The notes: a model not told the origin generated them from the letters alone. Shown: positions 7,318 to 13,032, numbered from the stretch's first letter. The stretch is DNA of 16,590 bases from Chitinophagia bacterium (GCA_010027295.1 RGVM01000009.1:1-16590); one strand, 5' to 3'. Numbers and translations: made by a program.

Positions 7318-7325
7318 CAAAGGTA
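7318..7325 (-). promoter_or_regulatory. Bacteroidota -7 box (TACCTTTG) for xseAB
   Basis: On the reverse strand TACCTTTG is a perfect TAnnTTTG match, 15 nt before the xseA ATG. The spacing is identical to that of the WYL gene promoter. Confidence 0.6.
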
Positions 7326-7421
7326 GGCAATGGCCCGTCCACGAGCAGGGGATGTATGCTCTCGAGGGTGGGGTTTTCCTGGATATCCGAACGCTTCTAG
7401 CGACCGGGGAAGGTGGATAGC

Positions 7422-8048
7422 TCAGATGCGCCAGCCCTTGCGGAGCAGGACGGATCGGCATGATTCGCAGAAGGCATCGATCTGACGTGTATGGTCCTTT
7501 CCGTTGGCCGCCCGCATCAGGCAGCGAGGTGCGGAGCAGTGGGGCAGGCCGGCGGTATGGCCCAGCTCGTGGATGACGATCTTGGGGAACTGCGACTTAT
7601 CATGCACTCGGCGGTTCGAAGCCACGCAGGCGAGGCCCGGTTTCTGCCCCAGGCCCATGATTCCGAAGTCCTGTGCCACCCCTTCCTTGGCGGCGCTGAT
7701 ATCGTCTGTCGTGATGCCGAGGAACACTTCGCCGGCTGCAGCACGTTTGCCCATCCAATGGATCAGCGTGTCAGCGCGCCAGCGTCTGTTGGGTTTGTAC
7801 CAGGCGATGGCCGGCATAGGCTCGGTGGGCAGGATGCGGACGTCGGGGAAGACCTTCCGGAGGTCTTCTGCTGTCCGTTCCATCAGGGCCTTTGGCGCGT
7901 GACCCAGTGGAAGGATGCGGATGGCGGGTGGGAGGGGTCTAGCCGTCCGGGGTAGCAGATCCCCGGCATTCGGCCCGTCGCAAGCCTGCATGAGGAGGAT
8001 GATGCTGAGGATGGCGAGCCTTGGGAGCTGTTTTCGTGGGAAGGACAT
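7422..8048 (-). CDS. Archaemetzincin-like zinc metalloprotease, predicted lipoprotein
   Basis: 208 aa. The start gives a signal peptide (LPRLAILSIILLMQAC) with Cys23 as the likely lipidated residue. The mature part carries HELGHTAGLPHC (H160 to C171), CX4C (C171, C176), C-L-M and a C-terminal CESC (C194, C197). This is the archaemetzincin pattern HExxHxxGxxHC-X4-CxM...CxxC, in which three His bind the catalytic zinc and four Cys a structural zinc. The segment between the second Cys (C176) and C194 is 17 residues. Glu161 is present, so it should be an active aminopeptidase-type protease, probably facing the periplasm. An upstream open frame reaches 8546 but lacks signal-peptide logic. The gene diverges from the VWA gene across 427 nt and precedes xseA by 119 nt. 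Confidence 0.85.
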   Translation of the reverse strand: MSFPRKQLPRLAILSIILLMQACDGPNAGDLLPRTARPLPPAIRILPLGHAPKALMERTAEDLRKVFPDVRILPTEPMPAIAWYKPNRRWRADTLIHWMGKRAAAGEVFLGITTDDISAAKEGVAQDFGIMGLGQKPGLACVASNRRVHDKSQFPKIVIHELGHTAGLPHCSAPRCLMRAANGKDHTRQIDAFCESCRSVLLRKGWRI

Positions 8049-8475
8049 AGGTGTCTGGTTTTGGGTTGCGGTATTCTGTCTCGGGTGCTCATGTTTGCCA
8101 TCCGAACAAGTGCAGCATGTGACACATAAACGGCAAATCGGGCGCCATTTCTGGGTCATGACTGATAAGGTTATGCAAAAATGGCCAGGTGAAGGCCATA
8201 CGGTTTTGAAGGTGAGCTGACGGGTTCTCACGGAGAAAGGGCTGAAGGGGGTTGAAAAAAGGCAGGCCTTGAGCTCGCAGGCGTGGCACCCGGGACGGTG
8301 CCACGCGGAACCGATGAGGGATGCCACGCGGAACCCGTTGAAAGTGCCACGCCGTCCGATGCGGCATTCAACGCCAAGCCCTAATGATCTGTCAGGTGGA
8401 ACCGATGAGGCTGTCACAATATTGCCTTTTCCCGACTCAGTCCATACGACGGCTAGCTTGCACCCAAACAAACCG
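8049..8475. other. 427-bp divergent intergenic region rich in palindromes and repeats
   Basis: No gene is supported here. Near the archaemetzincin side there are GCCATTT (8144-8150) with its complement AAATGGC (8179-8185), enclosing the palindromes GTCATGAC (8155-8162) and ATAAGGTTAT (8165-8174). Nearer the VWA gene is the phased TGCCACGC/GGAACC array described separately. A weak -7-like TAGCTTGC at 8454-8461 lies 14 nt before the VWA ATG. The density of symmetry suggests operator sites for both divergent genes. Confidence 0.5.
8281..8410. repeat. Phased TGCCACGC / GGAACC repeat array with a 10-bp inverted copy
   Basis: TGCCACGC occurs at 8299, 8322 and 8345, exactly 23 bp apart each time. 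A perfect inverted copy (GCGTGGCACC, 8281-8290) pairs with GGTGCCACGC (8297-8306) across a 6-nt loop. GGAACC follows the first two copies (8307, 8330) and recurs within GGAACCGATGAGG at 8307-8319 and 8398-8410, 91 bp apart. The second GGAACC is 17 nt before CGTC (8353-8356), a spacing reminiscent of ECF-sigma promoters. It could be a cooperative operator, a degenerate repeat or REP-like DNA. Confidence 0.6.
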
Positions 8476-9096
8476 ATGTACAAGAAGAGAAACATCCACC
8501 ACATCCTGCTCGACGCCAGCGGCTCCATGCAGACAGGGTTGGACACAGCGATCGGGATATGCGAGGCATTGCTGGAACGCTACCGTGCCGAGGCGACCCG
8601 GGAGCCCGACACGGAGGTCCTCGTAGGATTCAGCCTTTTCACGGAGAGCCTTCAGACCCTTTATCGCGACATGCCGCCTACGAATGCCGTCCTTCCCGAC
8701 AGGGACGGGTACCCTGCCGATGGAGACTCCGCCCTCTACCAGGTCTTCCAGGAACTGGTGGCTAGCCTCGAAACCCATTGGCTGGAGAGCCAAGCGATGA
8801 TGCCCACCCGCGTCTCGCTACACACGGTCACAGACGGCATCGACACGGCCTCGGAGCATACCGGGCCCGCCGAGATGCTCCTCCTCGTGGAACGCCTCAA
8901 GGCCACCGGGGAATGGACCTTCCGCTTCCATGGCACCGACCTCGACAGCCTCGTCTCGGAAGCGATCATCGCCATTCGGCGCCGATACCGCCTCCCCGAG
9001 GAGAAGAAACTCCTATGTCAAGCACTCTGCGACTTCTTCAACGCCGACGATCATCGCCCAGCCTCGGGCTTGATTCCCTCCCCGTCTAGCGAATAA
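8476..9096 (+). CDS. Small von Willebrand factor A (VWA) domain protein
   Basis: 206 aa made of a single VWA domain. The metal-ion-dependent adhesion site is complete: DASGS (residues 13-17, Asp13, Ser15, Ser17), Ser85 in GDSALYQ standing for the usual Thr, and Asp120 in TVTDGID. There is no signal peptide or membrane segment, so it should be cytoplasmic, where such proteins act as metal-dependent protein-binding adaptors, often with AAA+ ATPases. An AAA+ gene lies 3 kb away on the other strand; partnership is speculative. The start at 8476 follows a weak TAGCTTGC box by 14 nt; the open frame further upstream runs through the repeat array and is rejected. It ends at the edge of the AT-rich RT promoter region. 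Confidence 0.8.
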   Translation: MYKKRNIHHILLDASGSMQTGLDTAIGICEALLERYRAEATREPDTEVLVGFSLFTESLQTLYRDMPPTNAVLPDRDGYPADGDSALYQVFQELVASLETHWLESQAMMPTRVSLHTVTDGIDTASEHTGPAEMLLLVERLKATGEWTFRFHGTDLDSLVSEAIIAIRRRYRLPEEKKLLCQALCDFFNADDHRPASGLIPSPSSE

Positions 9097-9169
9097 TTAT
9101 CTCATGAGGAGTAAAATTATCTTAACAAGATTTTAATTATTGAAAACGATAATTTTTTAAAATAATCCC
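9092..9169. promoter_or_regulatory. AT-rich control region with AATTATC direct and inverted repeats
   Basis: Base composition changes abruptly from G+C-rich to strongly A+T-rich just at the VWA stop codon and returns after 9177. AATTATC occurs as a direct repeat at 9095-9101 and 9115-9121 (20 bp apart). AAAATTATC (9113-9121) is perfectly inverted as GATAATTTT (9148-9156), and AATTAT/ATAATT (9135-9140, 9149-9154) is nested. It reads as an operator or UP-like region for the RT operon; the arm GATAATTTTTT could also help terminate VWA transcription. Confidence 0.55.
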
Positions 9170-9177
9170 TAATTTTG
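9170..9177 (+). promoter_or_regulatory. Bacteroidota -7 box (TAATTTTG) of the RT operon / leader RNA
   Basis: TAATTTTG is a perfect TAnnTTTG match. Transcription would begin about 5-8 nt downstream, at 9182-9185, which is where the first arm of the predicted RNA stem begins. No strong -33 TTTG is seen; the AT-rich DNA upstream may compensate. Confidence 0.6.
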
Positions 9178-9181
9178 TCGA

Positions 9182-9275
9182 ACCGAGGGCGTCACACATG
9201 CCTGACGACGAGGCGACCGCGCTAATCATACATGGCTGAATACGAGCCTGAAGCGAACAACGCCCCCGGTTTTTT
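9182..9275 (+). ncRNA. Predicted structured RNA upstream of the reverse transcriptase
   Basis: The 5' arm ACCGAGGGCGT (9182-9192) pairs with ACGCCCCCGGT (9260-9270): 10 of 11 pairs with one A-C mismatch, extendable by A9181-T9271. This closes a 67-nt interior and is followed by six Ts (9270-9275), giving an RNA that could end by intrinsic termination. Inside are two small hairpins: GCCT(9200-9203)-GACGACG-AGGC(9211-9214) and GGCT(9234-9237)-GAATACG-AGCC(9245-9248), with matching 7-nt loops GAnnACG closed by T-A. The promoter box at 9170-9177 fits its 5' end. Retrons and several defence-associated RTs carry such an RNA beside the RT gene as template, primer or cofactor. The alternative is an attenuator in the RT mRNA leader. 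Folding was done by eye and there is no comparative support. Confidence 0.6.
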
Positions 9276-9289
9276 ACACACTAAAAACC
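9268..9289 (+). promoter_or_regulatory. Alternative hairpin GGTTTTT/AAAAACC abutting the RT start codon
   Basis: GGTTTTT (9268-9274) and AAAAACC (9283-9289) are perfect 7-bp complements with an 8-nt loop; the second arm ends one base before the ATG at 9290. The first arm overlaps the 3' strand of the leader-RNA stem and its T-run, so the two structures exclude each other. That is the geometry of an antiterminator or translational switch. Confidence 0.45.
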
Positions 9290-10573
9290 ATGCCCATGGA
9301 CAGGATCGGAAAAGTGGAAGGACTTTCGGACGGTGTGGCGGATATCCGCTTCACGGCCCTGCTGCCGTTGAGGATGGAGGGGGCTGGTCCCATCGGTTCG
9401 GTGGATGTGCATGCGCCCGTATTCGTACCGGTGACGGTCGCGGAGGTTGAGTCCGCCTATGAAAGATTACTGGAGAAGGGCCGGGAGAAGACAAGGCTTG
9501 CCGCCGCCTTTCGGGCCATCGACGGTCTGACAGACCCGGCCAGGGTCTCGCTCCGGCCGGTGGGCTGTGATGGGATGACGACGCGGCAGGTGGAGCGGTC
9601 GGCGGAGACGAAGCGCCAATTTTTTTCCGAGATCGTCCGCATGTACAACGAGGACCGTCCCGGGACGGGTCTTCCCAAGTTCCGGCTCAAGCCATTCAAG
9701 GTGCAGGTGCGCCGGGAAAGCCGTGACGGAAAGGAGAAGGAGCGTCGCACGGTGGTGCTCTGCCTGAGGGACCAGGTGGCGGTGCGTGTGCTGCTGGCCC
9801 GGCTGACGGCGGCCCTTCCCGTCGGGGAAAGGTGGAACCAGGTATATGCCACCGTGGAGAGTCTGGTGCGTGACATCCGTAACCGCTCGACACCGCCGCT
9901 GATCATCAAGACCGACATCAGTCAGTTCCATCCGTCGGTCGACCGCACCCGTCTGTTGGGGATGTTGCGGGCGAAAGGCGTCCTCGACAGTCGGACGATG
10001 GACATCCTGGAACATGTGCTGTGCGGGCATCCCTCGGCCGACGAGGTCGCGGGTCTGCCCATGGGCCTTTCGGTCTCCGTATTGTTGGGAGAGGTCTATG
10101 CAGCATCCATGCAGTTGGACGGCATGGTCCCCGGGGTGCGGGTGCATCGCTTCGCCGACGACATCGTATTGGTCGCCGGATCCGGCGCCGATCCGGCGCC
10201 GATCCTCTGTGAACTAGACGTACGCATGGCCGCCCTCGGCCTGTCGCGGAATGCAGAGAAGACCGTCGTCGTGAAAGAGGGCCGTTTCGAGTTCCTGGGC
10301 GTGCAGTTCGACGGCCGTCGAGTATGGCACGACGAGCAACGCGTCAAGCGTTGGGAGGCCGCTGTGTGGACCGAAGTGGGGCGTGACATCCGCTCCCATC
10401 AGGTCATGGCGGGGCTTGACTCCGCGCATCCGCTGCCCGACCGCCGGGAGGTCGCCCGTGCCGCCTTCCGCGAGCACAAGCGTGGGGAGCGCAGCGCCTA
10501 CTGGCGGTACATGCAGCGCCTCAGGGCCCTCGACGCCGAGGAGGTTTCCATCACCCATCAACCCGCCGCCTGA
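9290..10573 (+). CDS. Reverse transcriptase (non-intron, UG/Abi-like, possibly defence associated)
   Basis: 427 aa. RT motifs occur in order: RT1/2-like RRTVVLCLRDQVAVRVLLARL (residues 152-172), motif A IIKTDISQFHPSV (205-217, Asp209), motif B GLPMGLSVS (256-264), motif C RFADDIVLV (287-295, both Asp present), motif D-like GLSRNAEKT (317-325) and motif E-like FEFLGVQF (333-340). The catalytic Asp residues are intact, so it should polymerise DNA. There is no maturase, endonuclease or protease domain; the C-terminus is only about 85 residues of helix. Motif B differs from the group II intron (PQGG..SP) and typical DGR forms and is closest in style to the unknown-group/Abi RTs. About 200 residues precede motif A, more than in a minimal RT. 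The next gene overlaps by one base (TGATG). ATG 9296 is an alternative start. Confidence 0.93.
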   Translation: MPMDRIGKVEGLSDGVADIRFTALLPLRMEGAGPIGSVDVHAPVFVPVTVAEVESAYERLLEKGREKTRLAAAFRAIDGLTDPARVSLRPVGCDGMTTRQVERSAETKRQFFSEIVRMYNEDRPGTGLPKFRLKPFKVQVRRESRDGKEKERRTVVLCLRDQVAVRVLLARLTAALPVGERWNQVYATVESLVRDIRNRSTPPLIIKTDISQFHPSVDRTRLLGMLRAKGVLDSRTMDILEHVLCGHPSADEVAGLPMGLSVSVLLGEVYAASMQLDGMVPGVRVHRFADDIVLVAGSGADPAPILCELDVRMAALGLSRNAEKTVVVKEGRFEFLGVQFDGRRVWHDEQRVKRWEAAVWTEVGRDIRSHQVMAGLDSAHPLPDRREVARAAFREHKRGERSAYWRYMQRLRALDAEEVSITHQPAA

Positions 10574-11373
10574 TGTTGCTGCCCATTGATCCCTCCGATC
10601 TGGACAGGTTCCGGGACATACCTTTTCGGAGGGTCTTGCTGATGAACCTTTTCAGCTCCATCCGCTCCGGGATTGCGGTGACGCAGGAGACGCCCCGTCG
10701 CGTTCTTGTGGAGTCACCGCTGGAGACAGGGCTTCGGCCTGTTGTGTTTCTGCGCATGCAGTCATTACATCGCTTTACTTCCCGAATAGACTGGAATGTC
10801 GTCAGGAGCGACCTGGTGCAAGAGCCACAGCAGGCTTCCGATGCGAAAACGCTGTCCGAAGAAGAGATCCTTCAGGAAGACGACTATCTGCTCACCATGC
10901 GAGGGAAGCCGCATGGCATGGGGCTGGCCCAGATGTATGAAACGATGCCTGTGGACCTCAGGGCGCTGGGTCTCCGGTTGGCGGCCGGCAACAATTTCAT
11001 ACGCCTGCGTCCCAATCCCGAAGCCGACTGTGAGCCGTCCTTCCTCCATTTTCTGCTCGACATGCTCGCCATGGAACTGCGGATTGACTATCAACGCCTG
11101 GGCAAGTCCGGGTCGTCGCCCGATATCCCGGAGGATGCCGACGATGCATCGGAGGGTCAGACCAACGACACGGAAGCCAGACTGAAGGGCAGTTTTATCA
11201 AGGTGTCCGACCTGAAGGCGATGACCCTCAACATCCCCAAACGACGGGAGGACAGGGACTGGCTACAGCAGGAGTATCTTGACCTGACCAAGGCCCAGCG
11301 CGAGGCTTGGAGGAACCTGCACGCCTACCGCAACGGGTTCAGGAAATATGTCATCCCCAGAAAACAAAACTGA
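10573..11373 (+). CDS. HsdS-like single target-recognition-domain protein
   Basis: 266 aa, resembling one half of a type I restriction specificity subunit. Supporting features, in the order seen in HsdS TRDs: LQEDDYLLTMRGKPHG (about residues 100-114, cf. GDILLTxxG), AAGNNFIRLRPN (137-148), SFLHFLLDMLAMEL (156-169), then after an acidic, poorly conserved insert (183-203) GSFIKVSDLKAMTLNIPKRREDRDW (206-230, cf. the 'I...DL....IP.P..eeQ' segment), and a C-terminal helix (LQQEYLDLTKAQREAWRNLHAYR) like the HsdS conserved spacer. A full HsdS has two TRDs and works with HsdM and HsdR, neither of which is here. It begins inside the RT stop codon (TGATG), so translation is coupled to the RT. I infer a DNA- or RNA-duplex recognition role for the RT complex. 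Confidence 0.65.
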   Translation: MLLPIDPSDLDRFRDIPFRRVLLMNLFSSIRSGIAVTQETPRRVLVESPLETGLRPVVFLRMQSLHRFTSRIDWNVVRSDLVQEPQQASDAKTLSEEEILQEDDYLLTMRGKPHGMGLAQMYETMPVDLRALGLRLAAGNNFIRLRPNPEADCEPSFLHFLLDMLAMELRIDYQRLGKSGSSPDIPEDADDASEGQTNDTEARLKGSFIKVSDLKAMTLNIPKRREDRDWLQQEYLDLTKAQREAWRNLHAYRNGFRKYVIPRKQN

Positions 11374-11869
11374 TCTCATGTCATACGTGCATATGATTAC
11401 CGACCGCAAGGTCGCCGAAAGAATCTTCGACGCGGTGTCCCAGCGCGATGCCCATGTAGCCTGCGCCGGAGTGGAAGGAAGCCGTACCGCGCGCGCGTAC
11501 CGGTTCCTGAGCGGGCATTTCGACGATGCCACCTATGACCGGTTCTGCCGTATCGTCAATGACCTTTTCGAGCCTGGCGGGCTCTGGCCGAAATTCTATT
11601 TCACACTGCTACCCGTCACGGCTTCGGCGAAGGTCAGGCCCGACTGGCCATCAGCCTTCCGGGAACTGCTGCGGCTGCATGTGGAGAAGGACCAGTCCTT
11701 CCAACTCCTCGTCATTCTCGACACCGAGTACCATCCCGATGCGGAGGACGCCCTGCGGGCCTTCGAGGCGGAGGCTGCCCGCTACCCTTGGCCGTCCAAC
11801 CGCAAAGTGCCGCATCTGTTCGCTTATCTGGAGGAGCGAGCGCAGGAAGGCATGAGCAAGTCTGCTTGA
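11348..11869 (+). CDS. Uncharacterised 173-aa protein of the RT operon
   Basis: No family recognised. The protein is soluble, with no signal peptide, membrane segment or metal motif. It is predicted mixed alpha/beta: an N-terminal helical part (MITDRKVAERIFDAVS), a central part with strand-like WPKFYFTLLPVTA and FQLLVILDTEY, separated by a helix (WPSAFRELLRLHV), and a C-terminal helix-rich end (AEDALRAFEAEAAR, FAYLEERAQEG). Its first ATG overlaps the HsdS-like gene by 26 nt; an ATG at 11378, 4 nt after that stop, gives a 163-aa form and is about equally likely. The next gene starts 19 nt downstream. Tight packing implies a function tied to the RT and HsdS-like proteins. Confidence 0.7.
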   Translation: MSSPENKTDLMSYVHMITDRKVAERIFDAVSQRDAHVACAGVEGSRTARAYRFLSGHFDDATYDRFCRIVNDLFEPGGLWPKFYFTLLPVTASAKVRPDWPSAFRELLRLHVEKDQSFQLLVILDTEYHPDAEDALRAFEAEAARYPWPSNRKVPHLFAYLEERAQEGMSKSA

Positions 11870-11888
11870 CACCTGAAAACCGATCGAC

Positions 11889-12992
11889 ATGAAAATACAC
11901 CTGCTGCCCGATGAGGGCATGGATATCCGCCGCGTCCGTCGGATTCATGCCCTGCTTGAGGAAACAGATGGACTGATCGATTTCCGCCTCCAGAAACCGG
12001 TACCGGTCCGAACGGTTGCAGAGGCTGCCGAATTCGAGGAGCTCTATGAGGTCTGCTCCTGCGCCCGTGGCGCCCTCCGGATTCCCTCGAACGAGTACCT
12101 GGTGCTGCTCACCGACCGTCCCAACCGGATGAACCATTTTGCCGGGATGGATATCAGTGAACCGCGCAACGGCTATGTACACGCGGGAGAATGGAACCTG
12201 TACCTGGCCTGCGAGGATGCCTTGCCGGTAGCCTTCACCGTGCTGAACCTCGTGCTCCTTCACAAGTCGGAACCCGATCAAACGCTCTTGACTGCCGTAC
12301 TGCATCAGAAGCCTATCGGATGCGTGAACGATTTCTGCGGATACAAGGCCGATGTCATCTTCAAGCTCCGCACGGGCGACATCTGCGAGGCTTGCATCGA
12401 AAGAATGAGGAGACACGGCCTGTCAGACATGTACCTTGAGCACGCCATCCGCATCCTGGGACATCTCAGCGGGCAGATGAAGCACCATTTCGCCTTCAAG
12501 CCGAAACTGGAGTTGAGTAGCGTGGTGATCGACATGTGCGAGGGGACGGTCACGCTGCCCGACTACGAAGACCGGATGGTGCAAATCCCGCCCATAAGTC
12601 TCGCGTACTACGTGCTGCTGCTCCTGCATGTCGACGGCATACTGAACGATGCCTGGCAACAGGATCCGATTGTGAAGGGGGTTTGGCTGGCGGCCTATAG
12701 AGTGTTGAAGCCGATGCAGAGCGAAAGGGAGTTGGCTGCCAGCATTACTGCGCACTGTGCCAGTGAACAGGAGCGCAACAGCCGGACGGGTGAGGTCAAG
12801 AAAGCCTTTGAGGCCTGCCTCGGTCCTAAGATAGCTTCGGACTATGTCGTAAAGGTCAAGAGGAGTGTGTGCCGTTTGGTGACTTTGCCGCGCGAAAGGG
12901 TGACCATCCGAAACTTCAACAGCCTTGACGCTGTGATCTCGGGTGACGAAGTGCTTGAGTCGGCATGGCGCATGATGAAGTCCAATGCCTGA
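11889..12992 (+). CDS. Uncharacterised protein with CX4C-X15-CX2C zinc-type motif (archaemetzincin-like arrangement)
   Basis: 367 aa. The N-terminal half contains YLVLLTDRPNRMNHFAGMD (70-88), a helix (AFTVLNLVLLHKSEPDQTLLTAVLHQ) and then KPIGCVNDFC (141-150) and CEAC (166-169), a four-Cys zinc-type motif. The order 'LTD...H...GC-X4-C...CxxC' parallels archaemetzincins, but the HExxH motif is absent, so a peptidase activity is not expected. The C-terminal half (from about 210) has VTLPDYEDRMVQIPPISLAYYVLLLLH and later VTLPRERV, which I associate with a Bacteroidota protein family of unknown function. It is the last gene of the RT operon, 19 nt after its neighbour. It might be a sensor or effector; the sequence does not tell which. 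Confidence 0.65.
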   Translation: MKIHLLPDEGMDIRRVRRIHALLEETDGLIDFRLQKPVPVRTVAEAAEFEELYEVCSCARGALRIPSNEYLVLLTDRPNRMNHFAGMDISEPRNGYVHAGEWNLYLACEDALPVAFTVLNLVLLHKSEPDQTLLTAVLHQKPIGCVNDFCGYKADVIFKLRTGDICEACIERMRRHGLSDMYLEHAIRILGHLSGQMKHHFAFKPKLELSSVVIDMCEGTVTLPDYEDRMVQIPPISLAYYVLLLLHVDGILNDAWQQDPIVKGVWLAAYRVLKPMQSERELAASITAHCASEQERNSRTGEVKKAFEACLGPKIASDYVVKVKRSVCRLVTLPRERVTIRNFNSLDAVISGDEVLESAWRMMKSNA

Positions 12993-13008
12993 CTCGTCCC
13001 TAACAAAT

Positions 13009-13032
13009 GGGATTCCCCGGAATTCCCCTTTT
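13009..13032 (+). terminator. Possible terminator after the RT operon
   Basis: GGGATT (13009-13014) can pair with AATTCCC (13021-13027) with one bulged base, loop CCCCGG, followed by CTTTT (13028-13032). The stem is short, so termination may be incomplete, but it sits between the 367-aa gene and recD. Confidence 0.4.

Noticed and set aside
8299..8352. CRISPR-like array suggested by regular TGCCACGC spacing
   Set aside because: The repeats are only about 8-14 bp with a 23-bp period and there is no cas gene; spacing fits phased operator sites instead.
8269..8475. N-terminal extension of the VWA protein back to 8269
   Set aside because: The extension is made of translated repeat array with no domain content; the MIDAS motif and natural start fit ATG 8476.
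9232..9450. Small rightward ORF of 72 codons starting inside the leader RNA
   Set aside because: It runs into the RT gene in another frame and has no recognisable features; the leader is better explained as structured RNA.
9290..10573. Diversity-generating retroelement or group II intron
   Set aside because: No maturase or endonuclease domain, no intron-like domain V/VI seen at the 3' side, and no template/variable repeat pair or Avd-like gene noticed; motif B is not the DGR or intron type.
10573..11373. Type I restriction-modification system
   Set aside because: Only a single HsdS-like domain is encoded; no HsdM methylase motif (NPPF/Y) or HsdR helicase is in the operon.
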